From Neospora caninum Liverpool (taxonomy: Eukaryota; Apicomplexa; Conoidasida; Eucoccidiorida; Sarcocystidae), in assembly GCF_000208865.1 (NCBI RefSeq), contig NC_018390.1, forward strand, positions 2,156,790-2,220,789: a DNA stretch of 64,000 bases, written 5' to 3'. Positions 50,961 to 63,122 of this stretch are shown piece after piece. The notes under the pieces were generated by a model. The model ran no database searches. It worked only from the letters and a program-made list of their open reading frames with translations, and had not been told where the DNA came from. The position numbers and the translations under genes are program-made. Each line of letters begins with the position of its first letter. Within the stretch, counting starts at the first letter, position 1.

Positions 50961-51579
50961 TGTACTTGTACATATTTGTGTAAGGAGAGAGGGATTGTTG
51001 GTGCTCGATGTATCTGTGTGTATCTGTGTAGGCGCATGCATCTGCGTGTGTCAGGGTGTTAGCGATTCATGCCCAAATGCAGTTCCGGCGTGAACGTTTT
51101 TCGTTCGATAGGCCAACGTCGGTGGAACGTGATCACTTTGCGTGTGAATCGTACGTTTGAAAATCCGATGTTTCGGATGTCGGGACCCGGTTTTTGCGGA
51201 ACGAGATGAAAGAGCAGCGCAAATGGCACGTCTCTCCCACGGTCGAGTCACGCGCACACGAATGAACGTCAGGCTCTGAGTCGATCGCGGCGCCTTCTTT
51301 AGAGAGAGGCGACTGAGCGATCGGTTCACGCCACAGACTGCTTTTTCCCAGCAACGGGTTCGCGCCCCACCCTCAATACCGTCTCGATGAACAGGTGTAA
51401 ATGCGAACCTCGCTGCAGTCAGGTGGCCGGGGGAAAGGAGAGGAGGCTTGCAGCGCCAAGCTGCTGCTCAGCACACGTGATACATAAAGGCCCACACATT
51501 CGCGGATACAAATTTGATATCCATTTGTATACCTATTTCTGGACGTGAAAATACCTTTGCATCAAAGTTCATGCCGCTG

Positions 51580-51597
51580 TTTCTCTCTCTCTCTCTC

Positions 51598-51631
<34 letters not shown>

Positions 51632-51642
51632 TATAAATATAT
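51580..51642. repeat. (CT)n followed by (TA)n
   Basis: A TCTCTC run adjoins about 14 uninterrupted TA units. Confidence 0.95.
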
Positions 51643-52095
51643 CAGGATCGTTCTGTACACAATTCTCCATACTTCTCTGCATAGCTTCGTGTATCTCCGC
51701 AGCTGGTGACGTCGCTATATGTGCACGGGTCTCTTGTCCTCATTCTTTCCGTACTGCACATTTCTATCGCATGCATGCCCTGGATGCACCTAGCTTCTGC
51801 CACACAGAAGGGGCGCCTGGATCAGCGAAAAATGCGAGAGGAATCGTGGCAGAAAAAGGCATCCCGCGACTCTGACAAAAAGACAAGGCGACCCTAGAAC
51901 AGGGCCACCGATGGAGGTGACAAAGTGCGATTATTAAAGCGGCCAGGGCGTCACGAGCATTGTCATCCGAAGGCAGAGAAACGTGTCCAAAGAACAAAGT
52001 GCCCGAAAAACAACTCTTCCACGTGTCTCCATTGCCGCTTCTGCAGCTGCCTCGGCTCCCTCGCAAGACTCGAGATGTGCCTCCTGGTCCCTCAC

Positions 52096-52156
52096 AACCC
52101 CCCCCCCCCCAAAAAAAAAAATCGTCACCAATATATATATACATAAATCTGTAGGA

Positions 52157-52204
<48 letters not shown>

Positions 52205-52205
52205 G
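52096..52205. repeat. Poly-C/poly-A run, then (CT)n and (TA)n
   Basis: A C homopolymer passes directly into an A homopolymer near 52100-52122. After a short TA block come about 11 CT units and about 12 TA units. Confidence 0.95.
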
Positions 52206-52235
52206 AATTGTTTCGTCAAGATGGAGCATGTGTGC

Positions 52236-52660
52236 TCACAGGGTTTGTTCTTTGGTTCCCTGCGCTCGGAGTTTCTCTCGGGCATCGCTGCACTTGCGGA
52301 GCGCCTCGCGACCGCTGTCTCCTATCAAGTTTAGCTGTTTCACTCTCTCCACCGGATTCGCGCCTTGCGACGTTCTGCTTCCGTCGGGAGTCTTGTGTGA
52401 TCCCTCGAGAGACCCAGACGCCGGCTTTTCAAAAGGAGAGGTTGTTCTCGCCTCCTCGCCACAGCCTCGGGTGCCTTCGTCCACGAAGGCCAGCGAAAAC
52501 AGGCAGTCACTCAGTTGCTCGGAGACATCGTCGAGCTCCTGAAACCCCACACAGAGGAGACCGAAGGACAAAAATCAAAGCGGTGTCGAAACGCTTTTAG
52601 AAACGCCCTGCATCCCTTCTGTCCCCTTCAGAAAAATCAGCAATCGCATTTACACAGAAA

Positions 52661-52705
<45 letters not shown>

Positions 52706-52919
52706 GGTATACAGATCGATGCAGAGAAAGATGGATACCTGTTTGTGTATATATGCCAGGTTGCTCCTGAGTTCACAGCTTTTCTGTGTTGCGTACGCGT
52801 GCCGTTTTTTTTGGTGACGCAAAAAATTTGTTTCTACGGATCCTGTCCCTCTCGCCCCCTCTACTCCCAACTACATCTCTCTATCTCAATGCATGCATCC
52901 ATGCGCCTACACGTATTTA

Positions 52920-52955
<36 letters not shown>

Positions 52956-53783
52956 CACACACATATATATACATATATATATGGACGTGTCAATGGATAC
53001 CGCCGAGGCGCGCCCCTGTCAGTCTCGCCTCCATCCCGGTTTCCCCCCCCTCTCTTTCGCCCCTGGGTCGCCGAACCGTCTCTCTCGTTTTGCTTTTGAG
53101 TTTTCTCACCGCCGCCGGCGCAAGGGCGGCCCGCGCGCTTGGAACTTCTTCCGCTACCGCGCGGACGATGTCTGAGGCGTTCCAGGTCTTCGCCGCGAAG
53201 TCGAGGACGGCGGGCTGCTGGCCGCCGAATGCAAATGGCAAGAGAAGCTGGCCGTGCGGCGCGAGCGCGGGGGGAAACTCGCGATGCATGCGCGGCGGCA
53301 TCGCCGGGTCGGACAAGTCGACTAACGCCACTTGCGCGCGCACGCCGAGACGCCTGCGTGGCGCAAAAAACAGCCACGTGCGCGAGGGTATCAAGCGCTT
53401 CCTCTCAGAGCGCGAGAGTGGTGCGCATGCACAAAACAGAGAGCGGCGCCCACGCACGAAAAATAGAGAGAGGTGCGCATGCACAAAACAGAGGACGGGA
53501 GCTAGTGAGAAAAGGAGCGAGCGAAGGCGATGTGGATGCACGTAGCTCTGCGCTCCAGGGAACAACTGCGACGCTCGGCATGCACGCCGAGAGCCAGGCT
53601 CAGACGTGACCGCGGCACTGAGACAAGCTCGCATGACCGTGAAAGGAAACCAGGCAGCTCTTCGCACGGACAAGACGCTACCCATCAGCATGGCGACACA
53701 CATACCTCCACCTCTTTACGAATACGTGGGCATCTGCATCCATAGATGCGTCTATGAATGCATGTGTATCTATGCATATATAT

Positions 53784-53833
<50 letters not shown>

Positions 53834-55505
53834 GTATGTATTTGTGTATGTCTGTGTGCAAAGCGAGAGAGATGTGGATGGGATTCGGAGAGTGTCGTGT
53901 GCGGAGGGTGACGCGCGGGCGTCAGCGTGGAACGCCGCGGAGTGTCGACTGACTGGAAAAGAGTTGCGAGGTCTCGAAGGAGAGGCGCGACGATCTGGGA
54001 CGCGAGTGTGTCGGGGTGAAGGTAGCACAGGAACGCATGCAGCGGCTGCTCGACGACCTCGCGCAAGTCTCGGAAGGTGCATAGGCGGAAACCGTCCGCG
54101 TCGGACTCTTGGATGAGTTCCTGAGCGACGTCCCACCTAAAGAACGAAAAACCAAAAACCGAAAAGCTGCATGCACGCGAACGCGACGAAAAGGCAATCG
54201 CGCCAAGACCAGAGCGAATGTGCGAAGGAAAACGAGCACGACAAAAGAGAGAGTCCGAGACACAGAGGCGCAGTCACGGCACGGAGTCGCTTCTCCGCGG
54301 GCCGTCGCTGTGTGTGGAGAGTCGGCGCTCGAAGGAAAACCACCGGCAGCTGCGCACTGCCCGCGAGGGGAAACAAAAACGCGACAGCGCCCTGGCAGTC
54401 CTTTGGAAAGCGACGGGAGAAAGAAACCTACGAGAACGCAGCTCGGTCGTTCAGCTTCGCCACGTGGTACTTTGCAAGGAGGACCGGTGCCGAAAGCAGG
54501 AAGAGGAAGAAAACCCAGGGCAACGCTGCAGGGGGAAAAGGGGAACGGACAACGCTTTCGCGGTCTGAGGAGAGACGCTCTCAGCGCGTGGCTGTCGCAG
54601 ACCAGAATCCCCGGGTAGGGAGAAAGTCGCCCCTCTCGCGTGCAGGCGCAGCGCGAGAAAGAACGACGGCGAGAGAGGAAGGAACGAAGGCGAATAGAGC
54701 AAGGGAAGAGAAAGAAAAACGAAAGGGGATAGAGCTGGAAACGAGAGAGAAACGAAAAAGGATAGAGCAAGGAAGGCGAAACGGAATGGTGGATGAGGAA
54801 ACGAGCGCGCTGCTCCAAAGCGACTCACTGACAAACAAGATCTGAAAGAGACGCTCCTCCTTCGTCAACTTGTGAGGCTCCAGTAGCAGCGCGCTAGGAT
54901 CCCGCGGCGGGCCGTACCGATCGACTGGCCCACCTGCAGAAACACACAAGTCAGAAAAAAACAAAGGAACGATTACAGTATGTACAGATCTATAACACAG
55001 TAAATATGTATATATCTATATATGTATATGCGCAAGTGTACTCAAGAGAGGGTAGGATGTGGAGAGCCATATATGATTGTATCCGTCTAAATATATATGT
55101 ACAAACATATATATATATATATATATATAGATATATATTAACGACAGAAACATGCATGTATCTCATATACAGATCTGTGTGAATCAGTACATACAGTATA
55201 CATGTATGTGTGCGCAAGAAGCTCATGAATATATATATATATATATATGTATATTTATGTATCTATATGTATGTTCGTATAGATGTGAGGCCGCTCATAT
55301 GGAAGGGCGGAAAAGCACCTGGGTAGAGCTCGATTCCTTGATGCCGACGCGCATGCAGTGTTTTTTCTTCCGCCTCTTTAAGAGACTGATCAACCTGCAC
55401 GTGAGCAATTGGAGTTCACACACAAGAAAGCACGGGATGGTGCATACGGAAGGAACGCCTCTTCAGCAAGGGTAGTTCATGATGCACACGGTACGAATCC
55501 ACATG

Positions 55506-55536
<31 letters not shown>

Positions 55537-56687
55537 ATATTTGCTGGAATGTGTATGTATTTGTACAGATATGCCTATATATATTCGCATGTGTTCGGAC
55601 TGCAAAAAGTGCCTCCGCCTTCTTCTCAATCACCAGGAAAAGAGTCCCACGGTAACAGACACGAAAATGAAGCTGCAGAAATAGAGGTGTCTCCAGGCCT
55701 ACACATGTCCAAACGCATCTTCATATACATATATACATATATAAGTATATGCATATATATATATATATACATATGATCACATATATTCAACGTTGACCTG
55801 TATACTCTCATTTATATCCGTAAATGCGTAGACTCGCAGTGTTCAGCTCCTTCGTCCGCGCCCGAGCGTGGAGAGTTTGCGAGAACGAAAGCCTACAAAG
55901 CTCTCACCATGGCTTCGATTAAACTTTCGCCGGCGCCGACTCTGACGGCCATTTCCGGGCGACTGATGATCGCGTCGCTTCCCGCCGCCTTGGAGGGAGA
56001 AGCGGAGGCGGTGCGTTGAGTCTCTGAGGGAGCGTTTGCAGGATCGGCTTGCTTGCTCGAAGTGAAGAAACGAGAAACAGGACTAATACCCATCGCGAAG
56101 AACGGGCGCGTGTCGCCACGAATGCGAGACGGCGAAGAAAGGTAGAGAGAGCCGCAAGCATGCAGAGCCGACCGGGGCGCTGAAAACCTCCAGCTTCTCT
56201 GTGAGTCCAGCGACGCGTCTTGCGGGAGTCTTGGTCCCAGATCTCTCCGAGGTCGCGCGTGCAGAGGCGTCAAGCGGAACGTCGCTTCGACCTGTCTCCC
56301 TCCCCAGTCGGATGCGCCGCTCGTCTCGGCTCTGGCCTCGCGAGGCGCCGTTGCGCGCCGCGGGGCTTCTCCTGTCACCAAAGAGCGAAAGCGAAGAAAT
56401 GAGGCAGCACGCCCTCCAAGGGAAGGGAAGGGAAACCGCCGGGCGTCTGTACAGAGCGTCGCGGAGCCCGAGGGCGAAGCGCGCAACGCGGCAGGCGAGG
56501 AAGGCGGCGAACGCCGAGAGGCGGAAGGAAACAGAGACAAGGAAGACACAGAAGAAAACGGAGGCAGCGACGCAGCAAGCGCGGGGTTGTCACCTGTGGG
56601 GGCGTGCGTCGAAAGCGAGAGAGAGGAAGAAAAGACGGAGGGAAGAGCGCCTCTCCGTCGCGGCGGATGAAAGAGCCGGAGAGCCAT
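52236..56687 (-). CDS. Protein of unknown function with Ser/Arg-rich N-terminus, about 6 exons
   Basis: Proposed exons are 56687-55908, 55394-55319, 54933-about 54825, 54136-53954, 53353-53110 and 52538-52236, giving about 564 aa. The 76-bp second exon has matching phases on both sides and encodes an acidic/basic helix (SLKEAEEKTLHARR). The first ~100 residues start MALRLFHPPRRRGALPS, are rich in Ser, Arg, Pro and Ala and nearly free of acids, and so resemble an organelle presequence. The middle reads smoothly through KLTKEERLFQILF, WDVAQELIQESDADGF and YLHPDTLASQIVAPLLRDL. Exon 5 has an alternating pattern (VRAQVALVDLSDP, then LLLPFAFGGQQPAVLDFAAK) that loosely recalls a thioredoxin-like fold, without a CxxC. 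The exon 3-4 join is uncertain: the best donor (GTGAGT after 54829) puts exon 4 in the wrong frame, while a weaker GTCGCT keeps it. No family is recognised. Confidence 0.6.
52662..52982. repeat. (TA)n microsatellites in the last intron of the unknown gene
   Basis: Two blocks, at about 52662-52704 (some 20 TA units) and 52921-52982, are separated by unique sequence. Confidence 0.95.
53776..53831. repeat. (TA)n microsatellite in intron 4 of the unknown gene
   Basis: About 26 TA units are broken once by TAAATA. Confidence 0.95.
55008..55275. repeat. (TA)n/(TATC)n microsatellite cluster in intron 2 of the unknown gene
   Basis: Several TA blocks lie at about 55008-55030, 55090-55138 and 55229-55275, alternating with unique sequence. 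Confidence 0.9.
55506..55773. repeat. (TA)n microsatellites in intron 1 of the unknown gene
   Basis: TA blocks occur at about 55506-55534 and 55724-55773. Confidence 0.9.
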
Positions 56688-58722
56688 GGTTTTGGCAGAC
56701 TGAGAAGCGGGAGACAGCGCCGAGACAGCACAGAGAGGCGGGCGGCGACGGAGACGTTTTCGAAGGGGTGGCGCAGCCCTGAGGAGTGGTGGTTCACGGC
56801 GAAGAACGCACGTGCAACGGGAAAGGACTCAGAAATGAGTACGGACGCGCAAGAGGCAGAGAGGAGTCTTTCACATCGAGGTATCGGCCAGGCTGGTGCT
56901 GCCGGCGCGCATCCCTCGATGAAGCAGACGTTGTGAAGGGCACTGTTTGTCCAGTCGTTTGTCTTTCCCTCTCGTGGCTTTTCTTGGCCGGAAACGTCCC
57001 CAGCGGTTCATTCCCTGGACTTACTGTGCACACTATTCCTCGCGCGCGAATTGCATCGGGATCGTGTAGAGAGAGGCGCGCAAAGACTCGACGCATGCCC
57101 CCGATTTCCACGGGCTTTTCCGGCCGCGCAGAGGTCACTCGCTTCACTCCATTCCAAAGCTTTCGAAAAAACGGGCTTTCCGTTGGAGAAATCGGAGGGA
57201 ACTGGGCAACGTTCGAGGAAGCCAACAGGGAGCGGAAACAACGCACAGGGCACTGGCAAGACCGGGTGTCTATACACCTCGAGACCTAGCCGGCAGTGCG
57301 AATTGCATGCCGCCCGCACGGCTCCGAAAGGGATGAGTCGTTGCGGCGAGAAAAAGGCGAATTTCTGGAGAAATCGTTGGGAGAAACGCAAGCAGTTGAG
57401 GCGCAGGAGGCAGGAAGAACTGGGGTACCGTCCTGGATCAGCGTCAAAAATTCTTGCTGGTCGACTGCGTTATCGTGCGCGCTGCGTCGAGACGGGACAG
57501 CTGCCTTTATGCGGCTCTTTTCGTTGACCGTCACGCCCTCTGTGCTGTACAAGGCGGAACGCAACAGAAAATGAGACAGCCCCGCAGCGTTGTGAGCCCG
57601 CTTCGCACTTCAGCTGGACATATTTTTATAGAGATAGTCATTTGCCGCATGCAGAGCCTTCTGCAGGTCTCGCGCTCCAGAGCAAGCGTTACACAGCGCG
57701 GTTGACTGGGGAGTTCACGTTGTGACGGGGTCTCCATCGTGCGTGTAGGGCCCCTAAACCGACTTGAAAGCAACGAGCCTTGCTCGCTTCCCTCCCATGA
57801 GGTGCTCATAGAGACGCGGCGACGACAAATGTTCCCACGCAATTGCATGTCTTCAGTGTAAAGCGAATGTAGCTACAGAGTTACGAAACATACTCAAGTG
57901 CCCATACATAGACATATATACATGGATGCCGTTATAAATGTGTACGTGAACATCATGAGCGTTGGCAGCAGCAGAAGCTTCGTTGTTCGAACGTAGATCG
58001 GGAGTGTTACTTCGCATGCAGGTATCGCCTGCTTGGTCTGTGCCGCGCAGTCCTAGCCACCGGCAGAGCTGTCGCATTTCCCTTGAGTGATGCCATTTGA
58101 GAGCGAGAAACAAAAACTCTGAAAGCCCTGACGCCCGTTCGGGTGTGTGTATATCCTTGCACGAATCTATCAGCGTCTTTTTTGCGAGTATATACAAATT
58201 GGACCACTACCTTAGGCCTCGAATGTCCGTGACTATATATATATATATATATATATCCCTATGTGTCGTTTGTGTAACTGGCGGTTGCCGTGTCCCAGTG
58301 TTTTCTATTCCTCGTGAGTCCGTTTCTGTGTGCGTGTGTCCCTCGTGCCTTTAGTTCGTCGCGTTCCCTTGGAGTATATCGGAATCGCTCGGTGCGATTC
58401 CTCTCTTTTCTAGTTGTCGCGTTTGCTCCCACAGTGTGCTTGGGCGCGAGCTCCCTCAAGGCGCGAAGCCTGCGTCTGAAGGCCAGTCCAGGGTTTCACC
58501 GAAAACACGAGTGACACATCGCGTTTTGCTTTTGAAGTGTCGAGCGCATCGCGCACGTCTCTGTCAGACTCCGTCACGCACAGTCCGCACTTCCCGAGAA
58601 CACTTCTCTCCCTTACATTGCCACGCACGCTTCTTCACTCTTTTTGGCGAACGCCCCAGAGAGAGCCGAGGAAACTGTCACGCGCAAAGGTCCAAGTTTT
58701 TGTGTCCTCGCGTTCCTAATCT
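56688..58722. other. Spacer between two minus-strand genes
   Basis: Two kilobases separate the start of the unknown gene and the stop of RPL10. ORFs up to 167 codons occur on the plus strand (56786-57289, 57051-57527) but show no domain or splice partner. A (TA)n block lies at 58233-58257. The interval should hold a promoter and the RPL10 3' UTR. Confidence 0.5.
58233..58257. repeat. (TA)n microsatellite
   Basis: A block of about 12 TA units lies some 470 bases downstream of the RPL10 stop. Confidence 0.95.
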
Positions 58723-61205
58723 TTAGGCGACCGGGATCGTAATGTCGGCGGCGCTGGGGAAGGTGTTGGCGAGCGGCCCCTTGGTGGAGATCCACTTGGC
58801 GCCGACTCCGTCCGACACGATGCGGCCCTCAGCTTGCCACTTTTTGTACTCGACTTTGGTGAACTTGGTGAAGCCCCACTTGTTGGAAACGAAGACCTTT
58901 TGGCGTCCAGGGAACTTGAACGCGGCGCGGCGGAGCGCAGTCACGGCAGTCGCGACGCTCGCCTCCTGTGAAAAGAAAAGAAGCCGGATCGACACTCAAC
59001 TTACGGTGCGGACGGGCAGGCCAGCGCGTGAGGCCAGCGCGTGAAAGGCGTCGAGTGAGAACCAAGGCATCCAGAAAAACCGGAACGCGAGAGCCGACGA
59101 ACAGAAAAGAACGCGATGCGGACTCACGCGCGTTCTGCCTTTGGCGGCTTTTCGGATCGTCGCCTCGATCGTTGTATTTTTTTATTTTAAGAGAGTGAAA
59201 GATGTGACACGTTCCCTCCGCAGGTTCGCCCCTCCCTTCTCGCGACTGGGAGTCTCCGATTTATTCCCGTGCTTTTTGCTGAAACTCACTCTGGTGCGAA
59301 TCGACATGAGGATTTGGCCGATGTCAACGCGCGCGACCAAACCCATTGGCTTTCCGAACGCGCCACGCATACCGGTCTGCAGTCTATCGGCACCTGGAGA
59401 GGAAAACAAGAGAAACAAGAAGAGTCCAAGCACCGTTGTGCCTTTTCAACGCAACGCGCGCATGCGGTGAAGGTTTACTCGACGCTTGCAGGCACAAGAA
59501 GAGAGGAAGAAGGTTCGCTCCTTCTCCGCAAGCGGGAAAGACGAGACACGCAGGCGAGTGCCCATGGGAGAGCAGGCATGGCAAAAAAGACGACAGCAGG
59601 CGGCCAAAGATGCGGCAGGGTGGACAGGACGAGCGACAGGGGGTCGGAGTTCCCCCGCCACCGCAACCCCGCACAGAAAACTCAAACCGCTTCACCACCC
59701 AAAACTGTCAATTGAGTCGTTCTTCGTAGGGGAGAGCACGACCTTCACAAAGGCTTGGTTGGAGCGTAGCTACGCCGCTCGATTCAACCCTCGAGTCTTG
59801 CACGCGAATCAGATATCTAAAATTTCTACGGGACGGAACGCAAAAGAGAGAACTGGGCGAGAACGCTTGGGAAGACAACACGAAGGCCGTCGTCGCCATG
59901 ACTCCATGAAGCGCTCGCGACAACTGGGACACACAGGCGCACTTTCGATCTACGTACCGGCGCATGAAAGCATTTTGTTGATTCGGAGGACGTGGAAGGG
60001 GTGAACGCGAATGCGGAGGTGGAAGTTATCTTTACCGCAGTTCTTGATCATGTACTGCAGACACAGGAGGGAATCGCAAAAAGCAGTGGGTAGATACACC
60101 GAGGCAGAGAAACGACAGGCTGACGCCCTCCGGGAACCCGCACCCCGACGGAGCAGTAGAGATCACCTTACAGTCCTTTCCACTTTTTGCCGGGGCAGAA
60201 ACGTAAAGAGTCTCGCGACGGCAGACACTTCCGGTGAAAGGCAGACACTTCCGGTGAAAGGCAGACACCTCCGGTGAAAGGCAGACGCTCACGGGCGACA
60301 TGCACTGCGCGATGCGAGGAATCGTTCGCGAACGCGCGCGAGAAACCAAAGAGCAGTTCTCGCGGTTAAGGCCGCATGCACATTTCTACAGATACAGCAT
60401 TTCGGAGGGAGCAGGTTTCTGGGGTTTGCCGGTGAAAAAGGAGCGGCGTTTTCTCCTGCTTCGATCACACGGGACCGGAGTGAAACCGAGCGTCTGTATA
60501 TACACTGCTGCGTGTAAAGTATAGAGCGATCGCCGTTCGTGCGAACCGCTGTGGCAGGTAGATATGGATACGCCCGGGCGGTATCGAAGCGTCTCCGTCC
60601 CTCTCCCTAACCCGTTACGTCATTTGGGACATGTCTGTGAGCGTTTGTGTGATTTTTGACGCCCTCAGCCAGCCTTCCCGGTCTTCTGGAGATCGCGGCC
60701 GCGCGCCGAGGCCGCTCGCTGAGAACGTATCTACACGCGAACGGCCTCGCGTGAGTTCCCTTCCCGTCTACCGTTCTCCCTTGGCACGTGCGGGGTTGCT
60801 CAAACCCGTCGAGAGAAAAAAGGAAAACTTTCGCGAGAAAAAGTTTCGAGCTCGACGCCAGCACATATTTGCGTTGCTCTCGACGAGACCCCACACAAGC
60901 TTTGCATGCAGAAACGCGTCCGGTCCAGAACGGAAGCAAAAAGATTCCGAGGGAAACGGGGGACGAGAAAAGGGAGAAATTACCTTGTTCGCGCAAACGC
61001 GAGCAGCCTCCAGAGCCTCTGAGGAAATCTGTTCGTACTCGTCGGAGACGAGGTGAGCGACACCAGGGAATTCGTCGACATCTGCTCTCTTTCGTCCCGC
61101 GTCGTAGATTCTGATCTTGGCATCCGGAACACCGCGGCAGAACCGCGACTTCGGGTACGGCTTGTTCTTGCAGTACCGGTAGCAACGTGCAGGACGGCGC
61201 CCCAT
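58723..61205 (-). CDS. RPL10: 60S ribosomal protein L10 (uL16), 4 exons
   Basis: Exons are 61205-60984, 60054-59958, 59393-59290 and 58965-58723, giving 221 aa, close to the ~214-220 aa usual for eukaryotes. All four exons match the family and every phase is consistent. The start [20 protein letters not shown] is diagnostic. It is followed by [62 protein letters not shown] and [20 protein letters not shown]. The protein joins the large subunit late, near the peptidyl-transferase centre and P-site tRNA, after export from the nucleus. The first intron is 929 bp and includes a 20-bp tandem repeat. The 5' side faces another gene starting about 1.9 kb away on the plus strand. Confidence 0.98.
60221..60288. 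repeat. 20-bp tandem repeat in RPL10 intron 1
   Basis: Three full copies and part of a fourth of GCAGACACTTCCGGTGAAAG occur; the third has one substitution (ACCT for ACTT). Confidence 0.97.
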
Positions 61206-63122
61206 TTTGAATCAAAGAGTGAAAAACCGGAAAAGCACCCCAAAAAACACGAACCTCTCAATCCACTCGGGTGTACATACACGAGTCTGCTGTGCCCAGA
61301 GACACCACGCGTGGACGCGCCCCACGACAAAGGTTCGCGAAAAAGCGAAAGACGAGAATCGAAAGAGAGGTTGTGTGTCTCCACTTCCGATAGAGCGGAA
61401 AAGCGACTCGCAGGCCGACCCGAGGAAAACCGCGGAAATTCTGGGGACTCGCCCCAGAACCTCCATTCCCAGGAAAACCTCGTGGCCGCGCGCGCTTGCG
61501 CGAAAAATAGCATGCACTCTACCGCCCCCACACAATTTCGCGCCGACCCCAGCGGTTGGCGGCTTTTAAACGGGGAGCCTTTGCAAAAAAGGGGGGTGGG
61601 AGAACACGAGCTGGACACACCAGCGAAAGCTAGCGCTCCCTCTCGAGAAGACAACGGCAAAATTCGCGCGTTCTCACGATAGAGAGGCAAAACGAGCATG
61701 CGATAGTGGACCGAAAACGGGAAGGAACCCTTTTTAAAGAGCGGCGGAGATGTCACGGACGAGAGTACCGCCAAAACATATAGATATAGCAGACAATGTT
61801 TATATAGTGAATGGTGGACTGTAGAGACAAAACTACAACTATATGTATAATTGGATGAGAGGACCAGCAAATACTGGGGTGACGCTCGTGTGTCACACGC
61901 GGCGCTCGTCAAAACTGCATAGCGCGGTTCACGGTTCCCTCTTCAGAGGGAGACCGGCTGAAGACCCTCGATCGCAGAGAAGCGACTGAAAACCTCTTCA
62001 TTTCTCTGTTTATTTTCATAGCGCAACTGGAGTTCTTCTGGGCCGGCTAGTTCTGTTTTCGACGCTCCGTTGCTGGAAAATCCAAGAGACGAGACGGCGC
62101 GCCGCTGTGGACAAATACGGGGGAGGAGACGGGATTTGTGGACCGACACAGATACGCAAAAGCGTATTTACAAAGGGCGTTAAACGCTTACAGAGGCAGG
62201 CGTACGTACACGTGGCGAGGAAACGAAGAAAAGGAAGAGGAGAAGTAGTGTGGAAATGCCTTTTTGACCGGAAGGGTGGTAGCGGCTGCTGCTAGTTGAC
62301 CTCTTCTACACGCACAGCTCTGAGCAAAGTTCTTTTTTAAAAATTAAGTATTCCTACATATATGTATACGGCTGGAGTTGGGACGAAGAGAGAAAGCGGT
62401 TTTCTCTCTGCATTTTTAATTTTGGTTAGTTAGAGTTGCATCTACAGTTGTTGCAGTGTACCTCCAAAGGTGCTTCTCCCCCCGGTATCTGTGCTCGCCT
62501 TCGCATTTTAGTGCTTTTTTGCCAGTCGGTTTTCTTCTTCCTAAAACGTTGTCTCTTTTCTTTTTCCCTGTACGCGGGAAAGGCATCGCGCATGCCATAA
62601 GCCGGGTGTCCCTGTCAGGTTCCACGAGGAGTCATAGGTCGGCGGAGCGAACTTTCCATCATTTCTCTTCTCCTTTCCCTTTGTTTCTGACTTCGAATTC
62701 CTTTTAATCGCTCTCTCCCTTGACAGTGATGCCGTTCTCCTTAGGCTGTCGACATTGGTCGCTTTCTCTCCTCTAGACCGTTTCTGGCTTCTTACCTCCG
62801 GTGCGATATCGATCTACCTCTGGGCATTCCAAAAAGATCTGCGTGTTCGTCTTTCTGTCTCGCGCATTCGCCTCTCCCTGTTGCGTCTTCCACGCTGAAC
62901 GTCGCCTGACATTTCGGTATTCTCCCGGCCTCTCGCTTTCTGGCTTTCTCTTCGGCGGAATTCTGGCTCGAAGGACACTTCCTCGCCTCTTCTTGTCTCC
63001 TCCCTCGTGAAAGGCCACATCCTCCTTTCCTCTCTCGCCGTCCGCTCCTTTCCTCTCTCGCTTTTGTGTTCCCTTTTCGTGTCTCTTCTGGTTCACATCC
63101 ACTCCTAGTCTGTTGACTTGCG
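61206..63122. other. Spacer between divergent genes (RPL10 and the 3'-terminal ORF)
   Basis: This 1.9 kb is flanked by start codons on opposite strands, so it should contain both promoters and 5' UTRs. The plus strand from about 62480 to 63110 is strongly pyrimidine-rich, as often seen ahead of coccidian start codons. Both strands show ORFs up to about 300 codons near 61.0-61.9 kb, which overlap RPL10 exon 1 and look like chance. Confidence 0.5.

Larger units (their letters stand above)
50429..52235. other. Spacer between convergent genes
   Basis: This 1.8 kb between the SMC1 stop and the stop of the next minus-strand gene contains microsatellites at about 50869-50960, 51580-51642 and 52096-52205, but no supported coding sequence. 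Confidence 0.6.

Noticed and set aside
60980..61912. A 310-codon minus-strand ORF upstream of and overlapping RPL10 exon 1
   Set aside because: It is out of frame with RPL10 exon 1, whose family match is unambiguous; the rest is promoter/UTR sequence.
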